Assembly (NCBI RefSeq): GCF_026914265.1
Contig: NC_069125.1
Coordinates: forward strand, 72,077,546 to 72,141,545
From: Mya arenaria
Lineage: Eukaryota > Mollusca > Bivalvia > Myida > Myidae
Direction of reading: 5' to 3'
DNA length: 64,000 nt
Shown: positions 13,520-25,677 of the stretch, piece by piece
Layout of the letters: every line of letters starts with the position of its first letter
Position numbering within the stretch: the first letter of the stretch is position 1
Translations under genes and position numbers: made by a program
The notes under the pieces: generated by a model
Databases searched by the model: none
Told to the model about the DNA's origin: nothing
What the model saw: only the letters and a program-made list of their open reading frames with translations

Positions 13520-13850
13520 TCTCGTTTTTGATAAGGCAAACACCTAACACGACAATACCTTGACGTTTGGGCGGTAAAGTGTCGTTCGTCGCTTTGTATT
13601 TCGGATGTAGTATCGTCTGTCGCTTCGCATGTCGTGTGTCGTATGTCACGTCGGATATCGTATGTCGTCCTTGGAACGCAATGTAGGACATACAAAGCCA
13701 AATACGACATTCCGATGCGACATACGATATGTCACACGCTATACGAAGTGACATCGAGTGTCGCGTTGAAATGGCATGGGTCGTGTGGTGTGTCGCTTCA
13801 AATGTCGTGCGTCGCGGTCCAAGTGCGTCACATGACATTGATTGTAGCCC
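13520..13850. repeat. TGTCG-rich degenerate simple repeat
   Basis: About 330 bases dense in TGTCG, CGTATGTCG and CGACAT pentamers and hexamers on both strands, with CpG far above the surroundings. This explains the open frames seen on both strands here. No family was recognised. Confidence 0.65.
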
Positions 13851-13899
13851 TTACTGGATTCCGTAGTTCTGCGACAAAGTGTTTGCATTTTTTCAATCT

Positions 13900-15673
13900 A
13901 AAGTAAATGCAAATATGTTTGTTATTATTTCAACCTTTAGCCGACCGTCTAAAAAGCAGACTAAGTTAGAAATAACAAAAACATAAATATTATACCGATT
14001 TTAGTGTAGGTAGACACATCATGCATACAACTATATCCAAGAACAAAAGCTCATTACAAGTAATCTGTGTTTTTTTTCAAGTTTTCCATCCGAGAACGCC
14101 TAAGTACCATTAATCATGACGTTCCCACGGAGTGTGGTGGACACCACCTACTGTTAAGGAGGGGCTTCAGTGACAACTCGAGGAAAAGTGTTGTTTATTC
14201 CACTCCTGTCTGCTCAAAAACGGTAATGGTTTGCCTCCCTACATAAGGCGGCGTCGGTCCCTAGCTGGAGTATTGGAACTTCCGCTACACTGCATCGCGT
14301 AAGACTTGGGCGTCGATCTGTAAATAGTCGTGGAAGCACAACCTGGATAATATGCAGGTAAGAAATTTCTATAATAATAATAATAATAATAATAATAATT
14401 AATAATAATAATTCGATCAAATAATAATACCGATTAACAATATTAGTATTACCGGTTGTATCATTGAACAATATTTTCTGTTCGGAAAATGCCATGGAAG
14501 ATGTGAAATAATGAATATACGTACCATTTTCCGGCGTAATAGGGTGTTACGTTAATCTGCGTTGCAACCCTTAGTATTTGTTATGCCATTCGTCGATGAA
14601 TATAGGGACCATTGTTTCGGCCATTGCTACACTTTTAAACGAAACTTTATTTACCCGGAATATTTGAATAATCTGTAACTATCGTTCATTTTTTATCATC
14701 AGTTGTAAATTGTGCGGATTCTTTGTAACAATACATTATAAATAATAAAGAATAAACTACATTTTGGTACGTCTTGCTATGCATCAAGAACGGTTTAAAA
14801 GATGCTTGACCCATTAGCTACGGTTTAGTTGCGACTCCAGTTTGATCTACTACGACATTTATCTTGAATAGACTCTCAACAGTACATGATCCACTAAGAA
14901 TTTTAACGATTGATAACGCTGCCTGTAACTCTGTACAAGCACTTGTTGCTTCTACGATAATGCTGTCACAGGGATCTAATCGTTCAAAATCTTGACTTAC
15001 CTTCGTATATCGCGGTAAGCAGCGGACGTAACGGGATCTATTGTCAAGTAGTTGTAATGTGAAATGTATTGTTGGACTAATTAAAAACTAGTTGCCGTTA
15101 TATATTGCATAGTAGAGAAAGCGTTGGACATCTTATCAAACAGTGGTAAATGCGTATTAAAATGTGAATTGTTCATTTTAAACACTATTTTCAAATACAT
15201 AATTATTGTGATATTACTTATCGAATTGGCTTTAGTTAATAATCTATGTTGTCTGTGGGTATATGAAAATATATACTATATAGTGTTGTAAATATTGAAA
15301 TGTCGACAACGCACTCATTTTCACTAACTAAGTACAAAGCAACTTAATCATAGAAGTTCTAATCAATTATAATATAATATGTATTTGTTAGCGTATCTAT
15401 TACGCAATGTTAAACTTAATATTGTCCCAAACTGTAGTTATACAAATATTTTTTTGGAAAATGCAAATACTTTTAACAATTTTGTTTCTGACAAAATGGT
15501 ACAGTCAATGCACACATTTTAAAGAAAACTTGGCATATTTTTCGATGCTAAACAGAAAAAGAAAATACATTTTTTTACTGTACGGTTAATTTAGTGTATT
15601 TTTTCGGTCATTTTTGAAGCAATGGTGATTATAATATGGTCGGAATAATGACATGTGCAATAGGAATTTAACA
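13900..15673. other. no gene recognised
   Basis: AT-rich spacer with a (TAA)n microsatellite at about 14371-14412. I see no coding block, RNA or transposon end that I can support. Confidence 0.3.
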
Positions 15674-15808
15674 AATTTTGAGAAAATTTAATAATTAATT
15701 AAGGCAGGAAACTATTTCTCATTTCCGAATGTTCAATTGTCCGCCCTTCTTTATATTGGCGCCTTTCTCACTTGTTCTTAAGTTTTAATTCGGTTCGGAC
15801 GTGTGTTT
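15674..15808 (+). repeat. 135-bp direct repeat, copy 1
   Basis: Matches 17451-17584 in the same orientation with scattered differences. Shared blocks include TTTTGAGAAAATTTAATAAT, TTGTCCGCCCTTCTTTAT and GGTTCGGACGTGTGTTT. It carries no terminal TG...CA and no coding sequence. Confidence 0.85.
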
Positions 15809-16947
15809 TGTTTGCCACAAAACCTAACTTATTTGTCAGTTGTGTTTGTTATGGTTGCCATTTTGGACGCCATGATGGCTGAAATATGGTATGAATTTCA
15901 TTAGAATTTCAATGACATTTATAGCTTTATAATTAGAAATCATAAAAATACAAATCAAAGCATGAACACACCAACGGTTGCGCAAGACATCAAACGAATT
16001 CTTGTATTTGAGGGTCTAGGCTACCATAATATGCGAACACATGTTCTATTCACCGCCATTGGCTGCCAGACACTAAGGTTTTCAGAAAGCAGGAAAATTG
16101 CTCATGTAAGAAAACGGAACTTGCTTGTTATACGGCAATTCCCAAGCCCATACAAATAAGAGAAGGGTATTTATTCTGGGCGAAAATCAACTAAAATTGT
16201 ACTTAAACTTCAATAAAAGTCTCTCTGATTAGGTTCTAGATACCCGTTTTTACGTCGTAAATTAAAAAAAATCTTTCGGGGAAATATAAATGTTTGAGTG
16301 CCTTAATCCTAGACCAAGGACAAGAGCAGTCTACTCTGACGATAGTAAGAAGGAATACAAGAATGCACAGGGTCATATTCTGTTAGGTTATTATGGTGGA
16401 ATATTACTGCCGTAAGATAACATGATAGCGTTCGTGAGTTGTCTCGTGTTAATCACTTAATTTTCGCGATAATTATCTAGCTATCTAGTTAATATTCGCG
16501 TCACCTTTTCGGTAAGATAAATATCATCAGACTAAACACAGGCTTAAAAGTTCCCAGAACTGCCACCTATTACCCTTTTTAACTATACAACACTAACAGG
16601 TTAACAAGTTATAGTTTGCGAATTACACTGAAAAGGTAACATAATAACTGCTTACCAAGAAGATTCGTGTTACCACTTATCTTATAAAATATACTAGTAA
16701 GTAAATATGCACTTTAGGCTTCTAGCAGTAACTGGTTATCTAGTAAAGGTTTGCGAATTCCACTTAATAAGTAACATTATAACTGGTTAACTAGATAAGA
16801 TTCATGTTGGTGTCATTTTAAAGATTTTCAATCCGTCACAGTGTTCGACAGGTATCTTACTGTATTTCAGAAGACTATCATTATTTGATGAATAATGCAA
16901 CTATTTGAAATACTCTTCAACTGGTGCCCTCTGACCAGCACACGCCT

Positions 16948-17331
16948 GCCATATTTTGCTTCGATTGAAGACTTAAAACAATGATAACTTTTCTTTTCTT
17001 TACCATTTTAAATGAAACATAGCGCAGTCTATGCAGCTTATGGAGCTCCGCCTTCGGTCTTTTACCAAATTTTGATTGAGAGTTTAGTTTCTTATTAACA
17101 CTTCGACAAACCTTTTCACGATACGGCCGTCTGACGGAGCACTGTCAAAACATTGTTTGGGAAACAGGTTTGTCGAAGTGTTTGATGAAACTAATCACCT
17201 TATCAAACTCCGGTTATAAAACAAAGGTGGGGCTCGTTAAGCTGCATAGACTGGCCTTTGTTTCATTTAAAATGGTGAAGTAAGCGAAAAGTTATCTTTG
17301 ATTAAGTCTTTCTTTTAAGCAAAATATTGCC
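16948..17331. mobile_element. foldback element (long inverted repeat) of 384 bp
   Basis: The left arm from 16948 and the reverse complement from 17331 align for about 170 bases per arm with small gaps. Shared blocks include ATATTTTGCTT, GATAACTTTTC, CCATTTTAAATGAAACA, AGTCTATGCAGCTTA and AACACTTCGACAAACCT. Only about 45 bases are left as a loop. This is the shape of a foldback MITE or a hairpin-type repeat. No coding sequence and no certain target duplication were seen. Confidence 0.85.
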
Positions 17332-17450
17332 TTCCGACGTAGCATATATGACGTAATTTATCACGTGGTATACACACACTGTCTATGTATTTTGGCCAAA
17401 CGTCGGAAGTTGAGCCTTAACATCAGTGTTACTCTCAGATTCATTAAACT

Positions 17451-17584
17451 AATTTTGAGAAAATTTAATAATTATCAAGGGAGGGAACTCTTTCTCAGCG
17501 CCGAATGTTTAATTGTCCGCCCTTCTTTATTTTGGCGCCTTTCTCACTTGTTCTCTAGTTTTAATCCGGTTCGGACGTGTGTTT
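17451..17584 (+). repeat. 135-bp direct repeat, copy 2
   Basis: Second copy of the repeat at 15674-15808. The 1.6 kb between the copies contains the foldback element at 16948-17331 and otherwise unrecognised AT-rich DNA. Confidence 0.85.
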
Positions 17585-17865
17585 AATCATAAACTGTCAA
17601 TAAGTTTTTTTTTTCACGCAATGTCATATATACTGCAGAACTTCAAGTTTATTTTTTACAAATAAAACGAGTTTTACAGGATATTTTAACACGATTGCTT
17701 TAAATCCGTAATAAGCAGGCTCATATTTTCTGGGGGTTTAATTTGAAAAAAGCAATTAACATTAAATTTTGCTTTACTTTATGATTTTCTTTCAGACTTA
17801 TGTGCTAGATTACATTGAGGTGTCTAAGAAGAAAATATATGGCTCTTAAAAGTAGAAAACAATCA

Positions 17866-17930
17866 CTGGTGTTAACAGGAAATAATTTCAACTACTGACA
17901 CACAATAACAGCAGGGAACCATATCACCTT
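17866..17930 (+). repeat. isolated pair of units of the 36-bp minisatellite
   Basis: One clean unit at 17894-17930, with a more degraded one before it, matches the large array at 20170-21435, including the variant ATATCACCTT found at the start of that array. The unit abuts CAGGGGCGTAGCTAGG at 17931. Confidence 0.85.
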
Positions 17931-18030
17931 CAGGGGCGTAGCTAGGCCGTTTCGAAGTATACGCACAATTGTGGTTGAAATGGGCGGAATTCCCTAATGG
18001 GGGGTTAGGGAGGCGGAGCCCCCCTGGAGC
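17931..18030 (+). mobile_element. transposon-end-like sequence (CAGGGGCGTAGCTAGG...)
   Basis: CAGGGGCGTAGCTAGG followed by a GGAGGCGGAGCCCCCC palindrome resembles the ends of animal DNA transposons that I have seen. The opposite end was not found, so the element is probably truncated. Confidence 0.4.
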
Positions 18031-18769
18031 TATCGGTTTTGTCATAGGTCAGAATGATACTGTATATCAAAATAAATTTCTTGGTACAGGATCATCAGCA
18101 TTTAATCAACGAAAATTTAATTAAAAATTGCTATGTCTTAAACGGTTTCGTAGGAAATTCAATAATTCAAAAATGGAAATTGTATTAAATAATGAAAATG
18201 CATATGAAAGTTTGTTAAAAGGTTTTCCTAGCTCATTTAATATTTTCAACACGAAACAAACTCCCATTTCATAGCAAAAAGTCGTTTAAAGTATGCAGAT
18301 AAAGTTGGGATCTCTAATCAATGAAGTACTTGGAGTTTACCTATTGGTTTATTATTATTTGTTTTATTATTAAGTTTCCTCAAGTTTATGCATACTTTGA
18401 TAATATTTACGTTTTTTCTTTATTCAGGATTGTTGGGATAAGAGTGAGGTTTGTGCATGTAAACTGGTTTAAACCCCCAGTAAATTTACATAAATACTGA
18501 CTGCTCCAAGGCGGCACCTAAGGCCTAAAAAAATATGTCTGTTTCGGGTAACCCGACCCTACCTATAAAAATGCGCCGACCCTATTTATTTTATTCCGTT
18601 TCTGAGCAAAAAATATTCGTTAGCGAATAGAGAGTTACGAAGGGCGGATAAATGCAGATTTTAATCAGAATTATTGTTTTAATGATAAAACAAAGTCAGG
18701 CAATGACAGTAATGTAGGAAAGACTGCCATGTGCAAGAAAACACTCTGAACTTACGACAGATTTTGAAT
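18031..18769. other. no gene recognised
   Basis: AT-rich spacer. Near 18513-18600 a block with GGCGGCACCTAAGGCCT and GGGTAACCCGACCC looks like transposon-end sequence, but no partner end was found. Confidence 0.3.
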
Positions 18770-18945
18770 TTTATATATATATAGTATTTATGCACTGTGC
18801 TGTTTGTGGAGTTTTGTGCTGTTGTTCCATGTTCCTTGTTTGTGATTTTTTGTTTTTGTGTTCTATGTCTTTGGCGTTTACCCTGTGCCATTAAACAGCG
18901 TTTATGTTTAAACTGTTGGCTACTGAGCTTGTTTCTGTAGTTTTT
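18770..18945 (+). mobile_element. LINE 3' UTR fragment, second copy
   Basis: It matches the tail of the LINE at 7020-8165 in inverted orientation. Shared blocks include GCACTGTGCTGTTTGTGGAG, TTTTGTGCTGTTGTTCCATG, CTTTG(G/A)CGTTTACCC and GGCTACTGAGCTTGTTTCTG. No coding part remains. Confidence 0.8.
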
Positions 18946-19014
18946 CACATAAGTACTGAAGGAAAATGTCAACGTTAACTCCATAAAATTACACCAAAAA
19001 GAGTAATGCAAGAC

Positions 19015-19365
19015 GTCGATCCTTTTACTGGGCGAAGATGTTTATTGCCCATTGCGTTTCGATTTCCCGTTCACGGTAAACGTGTAAGCAGTCTAAGACC
19101 GGACAAACGTTCTGTTGTCATTGTTGATCGGAGGTATGTTTTTAACCTCCTCATCGTTGGGAATGACCGCTACGCAGTCGACACGGGCATTACCAGTGGC
19201 ACTAAAATGCACTTTCTTATGCTCTAGTATGCGTCTTTGGATGCTACAGACAGGCATTTATCCAGTAAATCATATGCTGCAGCTGGCCCCAGCTGCCACT
19301 TGAGCCGCCACCGTTGGCATTCCCGGGAAAATTCAGCTGCGTCACAAGTTAGGTCTTCTTGGTTT
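19015..19365 (-). mobile_element. hAT-type transposase C-terminal scrap (ZMYM1-like / hAT dimerisation domain)
   Basis: The minus strand reads LVPLVMPVSTA, then RSFPTMRRLKTYLRSTMT and TERLSGL, close to the hAT dimerisation signature (VSTASCERSFSTLRRLKTYLRSTM). An upstream part, CDAAEFSRECQRWRLKW, fits the region before it. An in-frame stop and loss of the Cys-Glu pair show decay. No inverted terminal repeats were assigned. Confidence 0.75.
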
Positions 19366-19559
19366 TCACGTAATATTTTCGGCAGCTGCCTCGTCGGTTA
19401 AGTTCTCTACCTGAACATTCATGAAGCATATTTTTTACCCGCAGTATATTCGACAATTTTGAGAAATGGGTCTTGTTAATATCTGTAGAGAATAATTGTT
19501 TATCTGATATATGAAATAAATAGCTACGGAGCAGCACATCTTTAAAAGCAAAATGCATG

Positions 19560-20169
19560 AATATTAACAGTCAAAACAGACACCTCTACTGTATCTTAAA
19601 TGTGTGCTTTATTGTCCTCTAATATCAAATGCTGCGGGACACTACACATCTAAATATGCTTCACAAATAACCTAAACAAAATGTACCTTGGGAAGATAAA
19701 CTCATAGACATTTTCCTATTTTGCTGTTAACATGTTTAGTCTATCACCATTGTCAACTGTTTGAAGATTATCTTTGAACATGTCAAGATGAGGAGGTTCA
19801 AGGTTGGCGTTTGACATTTTGAAACTTGCCGCTTTGTTAACATCGTTCGGATAGATTCAGTATTTATCGATGATTAATTCATGACTAGACAATAAGGGAA
19901 ACTACTCACCAAGCTTGTATAGCTTGTATGACTAGCCCTGTATACTACATGGATAAAAAAGGCCTTCAACTAAACGGTAAACGAGTCTCTTACTGAATAA
20001 TATTATTTTGGATTTTATTGTCTCACATATTCAAAATAGGCGGCCCGCAAACGCTTCACCCCTCTTACCCTTCAGTTTTTATTGTATTTTTGGTCCCAAA
20101 TACTTTCTGACTTGTGCGACGAATTGTAACCACGGGCATATTGTGCGTAACGGCAGCTACGGCACTGAC
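19560..20169. other. no gene recognised
   Basis: AT-rich spacer between the hAT scrap and the minisatellite. I see nothing supportable here. Confidence 0.3.
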
Positions 20170-21435
20170 CTTCTGACACACAATAACAGCAGGGAACCAT
20201 ATCACCTTCTGACACACAATAATAACACCTAGGGAAGTATTTCACCAACTGACCCACAATAATAGCAGGGAATCATTTCACCTACTGTCCCACACTTATA
20301 GCAGGGAAGTATTTCACCTACTGACACACAATAACAGCAGGGAACCATTTCACCAACTGACCCACAATAATAGCAGGGAACCATTTCACATACTGACACA
20401 CAATAATAGCAGGGAACCATTTCACTTACGGCCACTCAATATCAGCAGGGAACTATTTCACCCACTGGCACACAATTATAGCAGGGAACCATTTCACCAA
20501 CTGACCCACAATAATAGTAGGGAACCATTTCACATACTGACACACAATAACAGCAGGGAACTATTTCACCTACTGACACTCATTAACAGCAGGGAACTGT
20601 TTCACCTACTGCCACTCAATAACAGCAAGGAACTATTTCACCTACTGACACACAGTAAAAGCAGGGAACTATTTCATCTACTGACACACAATAATAGCAG
20701 GGACCTATTTCACCTACTGACACTCAATAACGGCAGGGAACTATTTCACTAACTGACACACAGTGACAGCAGGGAACTATTTCACCTACTGACCCACAAT
20801 AATAGTAGAGAACCATTTCACATACTGGCACACAATTACAGCAGGGAACCATTTCACCTACTGACACACAATAACAACAGGGAACTATTTCACCTACTGT
20901 TCCACAATAACAGCAGTGAACTATTTCACTAACTGACACACAGTAACAACAGGGAACTACTTCACCTACTGACACACAATAAAAGCAGGGACCTATATCA
21001 CATACTGACCAACAATAATAGCAGGGAACCATTTTACGTACTGACACACACTTATAGCAGGGAACCATTTCACCTACTGACACACACTTATAGCATGGAA
21101 CCATTTCATCTTCTGACACACAATTATAGCATGGAACCATTTCATCTACTGACACACACTTATAGCATGGAACCATTTCATCTTCTGACACACAATTATA
21201 GCAGGGAACCATTTTACCTACTGACACACACTTATAGCATGGAACCATTTCATCTTCTGACACACACTTATAGCATGGAACCATTTCATCTTCTGACACA
21301 CAATTATAGCAGGGAACCATTTTACCTACTAACACGCATTAACAACAGTAAACCATTTCACCAACTGACCCACAACAATAGCAGGGAACCATTTCACCTA
21401 CTGATCCACAGTCAAAGCACGGAACTATTCCACCT
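20170..21435. repeat. 36-bp minisatellite, about 35 copies
   Basis: The consensus unit is ACTGACACACAATAACAGCA followed by GGGAACCATTTCACCT. Copies differ by substitutions, with local higher-order alternation (CACTTATAGCATGG variants near 21045-21340). Because 36 is a multiple of 3, long frames stay open on both strands: a 12-residue repeat VSVGEMVPCYYC on the minus strand (20724-21335 and 20229-20435) and LLTHNYSMEPFH on the plus strand. Frames on both strands and no splice or promoter context speak for a tandem repeat, not a gene. Confidence 0.95.
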
Positions 21436-21656
21436 ATAGCGGTAATACCTACCACTGACTGAGAAAGCATGACCCTAGTTCGTACCATTCTTCAGTTATT
21501 GCGAGGAAAAAGGTATATTGACCACCAATTTCCATGCTACAGAATTGGAAACCGGAATGAATTGGCTCTGCAATACTTTTGAACTATTTATAATATTGAA
21601 CTGAATATTGAACATTCAAAATATTGTTTAAATAATTTCACAAACACAATTCTTAA

Positions 21657-21937
21657 AGCTGATTTACAGATTTACCGTTTTTACTTTTTTTTATTTTTTG
21701 TCTTGGAAAAAGCATTTTTTGGCGTAAATATCTGCAAACCAATGATAAAAGATTGCTGACAAAAAATCAGATCGTAAATTTTCATGTTTCCGTTCGAAAA
21801 TCAATGTGTCATGGCTTTAACCGTTACTCACGGTTTAAGAAAAACGCATAAAACATTATTTTTTTAACTTAAATATAAAAATCTGCGATCTAATTTTCTG
21901 TCAGCAATCAAAATCTTCAATCTGTGAGAGTGCAGCT
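21657..21937. mobile_element. TTAA-flanked MITE, copy 1 (diverged)
   Basis: It is flanked by TTAA at 21653-21656 and 21938-21941. The right end AATCTGTGAGAGTGCAGCT is intact; the left end AGCTGATTTACAGATT is diverged. The inside matches the copy at 43261-43595 (TATCTGCAAACCAATGATAA, GCTGACAAAAAATCAGATCG). TTAA targets suit piggyBac or Kolobok relatives. Confidence 0.85.
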
Positions 21938-21941
21938 TTAA

Positions 21942-24900
21942 ACTGACCTGAATAGTGCGATCTATTGTGTTGTCAACAAAGTCATGATGCTTCCAAGTTT
22001 GGTTGTAATTAAAAAAATGCTTAATGTTTAATGGCGGACATAAATAGTTCATGGGAGGGGGGGGGGGGGGGGGGGGGGGGAGAGAGAGAGTCAGGAATGA
22101 TGGAAATGAGTTTCCGATATGAGTATAATTATGTTCAGGCCCATGCCTCCGCCAATGGGATCGCCGGAAATGTTCACATTGTATCATTTAGAAGGGCTCT
22201 GACGAAACCGACAATCAAAACACCATTATGAAGATTACAACCGCCAAACTTTCATTTTGTCATTTAGTTATTGTTTTTATAAAGTGATTTATTTAGAAGC
22301 TTGCGGATGTTCTATAGAGGCAGTACGCGCTCAACACTAAAAGGTTAAAGTTCATTTTTAATTTTCTAAACAATTCAGCGCGGCCTGTCAATTTTTTTTT
22401 ATAAGAGACCAAAATTAGCTCTTAGCTAGTATTTAGAGAGTGAATATTGTCAAGTTAGTAGGCATGAAGTAATTAAGGGGACTATAACCCCATGACATAA
22501 TTATGTTATCAGACTGTATCATTCATGGTAGGTTAATTTAAGGGTGCTCATTTTGGTACTGTCATTACTTTAACATTGCAGTTTAGATCCCTCCTAAGGC
22601 TCAGTATCAGTTAAATGCCACCTTGAGTTTGAACCCATTTTTAATAATTCAGTTAAGATAAATGTGTTCACAATCTTAAGTTATTGGTATCAATAGTACC
22701 ATTTGAACGTGACAGTACGCCATAAAACAGAACTACGATTCGCGAGAATACTGACAGCGCTAGCACACTCTTTAGCAATACCCTGCAGGTCCTTTGGGAG
22801 AACTTGTAGCACAAATGTAGGGGATGGTTCTGAACTATAGGTTCAGAGAGGGCTATTTTACAGCTGGTGTGATTGTAAAGTCAGTCAGAGAACGAATTTG
22901 CAAGTTCTCATGCAACGTGCAAATACATTATTTGTATGAAAACAAAGTCTGAGGATGAAGGAGAAAAAAAAAACATCTTCATCTGAATCACTTCTACTGA
23001 AGTCTTTTGTAATCTGACAATGTTCGTCGTATTTTATATTTATTTTATAGATGCATTACACAACGGTACACGGGTAATAAAGAGACCACGATGACTGGTC
23101 TGAGGAGTAAATCATTCATGACAAGAATTTAATATCTATTAGAATTATTATAGCTTTTGTTGTGTGTCTTTTAAAGTCTATCATTTGTTCTTTTCTTTTC
23201 AGTATGGACCAGATACAAAATAAAATTGACTGTATTTTCTTGGGTAAATAATGACAAAAAATGATTTTTTTATATCACTATATGTCTCGTCTTTATTAGT
23301 AACTTGCTAATAAATTTGCTAGGATACCACGGACAAGGGCGGATTTATGGGCAAAACTTGAAAAAGTAGCCCTGCACTTTTATAATGTATCAATGGTTTA
23401 AGTATATAGTTTTTCAGTGGTCGAAGTAAAACATTTTTTCAAACTCTGCCTAAGTTTTAGTTATGTAAAAAAACAGATTCGCATTTATTACCTTAGAGAA
23501 ATTAAGAATTATATTCAAGACAACTTTTTAGATAATTTACTTTAATAAAATGTTAATAAGTCTAAATTTGATTAAAATATGATGCCTTTACCTTGAGGAA
23601 TTAAGTTTAGATATGCTACGGGTTATGGCTAATCGAGGCATTGTTACCAATTACATTATTCATTTAGCATCTGTTTTTATTCATATAACTATTACCTCTA
23701 GAAATATAAATCTATCTGACACCATTTCAATAAAACCTCTAGAACCCGCTCGTAAACGTCCTTTCGTGAGAGTCGCTAAACGGTACTTAAGGGCAATATC
23801 ATAGTTCCGTATGTGTATAACGACTTTTATCGTTTTCCCTCGTGAAACATTAACAATCCTAATTTCATTTTTCTCTTTGAAAGAAAAAGAAAAGCTTAAC
23901 TAAACGCGAATGGTGAGCGTTTCACCCAGAACTAGTTATTTGTTGTTTTTGTTTTCCAAAATGTCGTTGTCTCTGAATCACAAAACTATTTATGTCAATT
24001 CTATATCCCAATCTTAACGCATTTAACCACAGAAGAACATTTTAAAACTCAAAATCTTGTATGTTTTTACTATCTCTACAAACGTATTTTCTAATAAATA
24101 CGTTGATAAAACGTTTTGTCATTACTTCAAAGAAAACTAATTCTAAGGCAAAATATGTCCATGAGTAATTGATAAAATCAATTAGTTGTACTCAATTACA
24201 TTTTGTTATGTTGATTTCAAAACAAGTAATAGTCGATTTATTCTTTGAACGCAAGTGTTACTTAAAAGAGTAGAAACATACGATTCAAAGTCATATCCTT
24301 TTGATGTTATATTTTAAATTAAGATGAGTATTGTCGTGATTTTAGGGCCTTATTGGCGCGGTGCTAATGTGTATAGAACCCTAATGCGGTGATTATAGTT
24401 AACATGACAACATAAAGCCGCTCCCGGATCTGTTGACAGTAGAAATGAATGGCTGGATATCGCTGATGAGTTAAAGATGGTCCCTTTAATGCCAGTAGAT
24501 ACATTCTTGTCTTTCTCTGCTTGTTATGTCTTCAACATGTCTTGATCAAATAATTATGGTTTATGGCATGCAATCTCTATATAGGAACTAGAACTTTCCT
24601 CTTGACATCATCACTGTTGCCTGTACTCGACACCACCTTAACCGGCACATGAAAAACGTTCATGAAATCAAAAACCTTGCGACGTTCGTCATAAAACAGG
24701 CAATAGCAAATAACAAAAGTTGAATAATTATGTCTTGTTGCGAATTAAAAAGACTTCTATTTGAGCTCCAATTAAGATTTTCATTTGATATCTGCAGAAT
24801 CATTTATTACGAAGAAACGTTTAAAAAGTGTCACCCTCATTTAATGCTCTGTATAAAGTAAGTATGTTTCTCAACATTTTAAACAACATTAACGAACGGC

Positions 24901-25677
24901 CTTCCTTGGTGCAACAGTTGGAGGGAAGGTGTTTCAAACGTTCCTGTTTAATTGAGTTTAGAGGAACAATCTTTTCCATGAGTAAAACAAACCCTTTGCG
25001 GCATATTTTGGGGTAATAAAGAGTTGACCAAATTTTACGAAAGAAGATTTTATCGGAGTTTGGATAATTTCGGAAGTCTTTCGAAAATATATATTTTGAG
25101 TATAAATGCCATAGACAACCCAATCGACAATGTGATGCGGTTTCCTGGAGAAATGTTTTCAAATAAGAAAGATATTAAATAAAATTGTGAAAATAAGGGA
25201 TTAAATTTATTTCCTGATTAAATAGTATTATTATATATACATATAAAATTCAAGAACAGAGCAGATGTGAACACAACAAGGATGAACAAAAAAGACATTT
25301 TTCTTGCCCTATTTAATTACTCGTTTGTCATTTCTGAAAAATAGTTATTGGTTTAGTATTCTTTTTACTTTTTTTAGGACACAATGGGAATGGAATATTC
25401 AGTCTTGGAAGCCTTCTAAATTGTCTGAGTACCATATTTTTTTAAGAATAATTTGTTGGCATTTGTGCTTGTGTAAACCCATTTGCATGAACGCATGCCT
25501 TTCCGCACTGGCAAAAATGGGGGCTAATCAATACATGGTTTGGCTAACTTTGATCATTCAAAACAAACAACAACATTATTCATATAATTTGTTGGTGATC
25601 TTAAAAAAATGTTACTCAAACTTACAACTTCTTGCGTTTTATCTTTCATCGTTTCATCTTTATTTCAGTTCGAAATA
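21942..25677. other. no gene recognised
   Basis: About 3.7 kb of AT-rich DNA before the cysteine-rich exon. It may hold the promoter and an untranslated first exon of that gene, but I could not point to them. The frame at 24821-25162 (minus) has neither splice context nor family features. Confidence 0.3.
22057..22080 (+). repeat. 24-base G run followed by (GA)n
   Basis: A homopolymer of G, preceded by GGGA and followed by AGAGAGAGAG. It could form G-quadruplexes on the plus strand. It explains the poly-Gly and poly-Pro frames here, which are not genes. Confidence 0.9.

Noticed and set aside
15674-17584. LTR retrotransposon with 135-bp LTRs
   Set aside because: No TG...CA ends, no primer-binding site or polypurine tract, and no coding remains between the repeats.
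20724-21335. 203-codon minus-strand frame as a Cys-rich repeat protein gene
   Set aside because: The 36-bp period keeps frames open on both strands, other stops break the series across the array, and no promoter or splice context was seen.
22031-22231. Gly-rich (and opposite-strand Pro-rich) reading frame
   Set aside because: It is produced by a 24-base G run and a GA repeat.
24821-25162. 113-codon minus-strand frame
   Set aside because: No domain, no GC rise and no splice signals; it overlaps the likely upstream region of the cysteine-rich gene.
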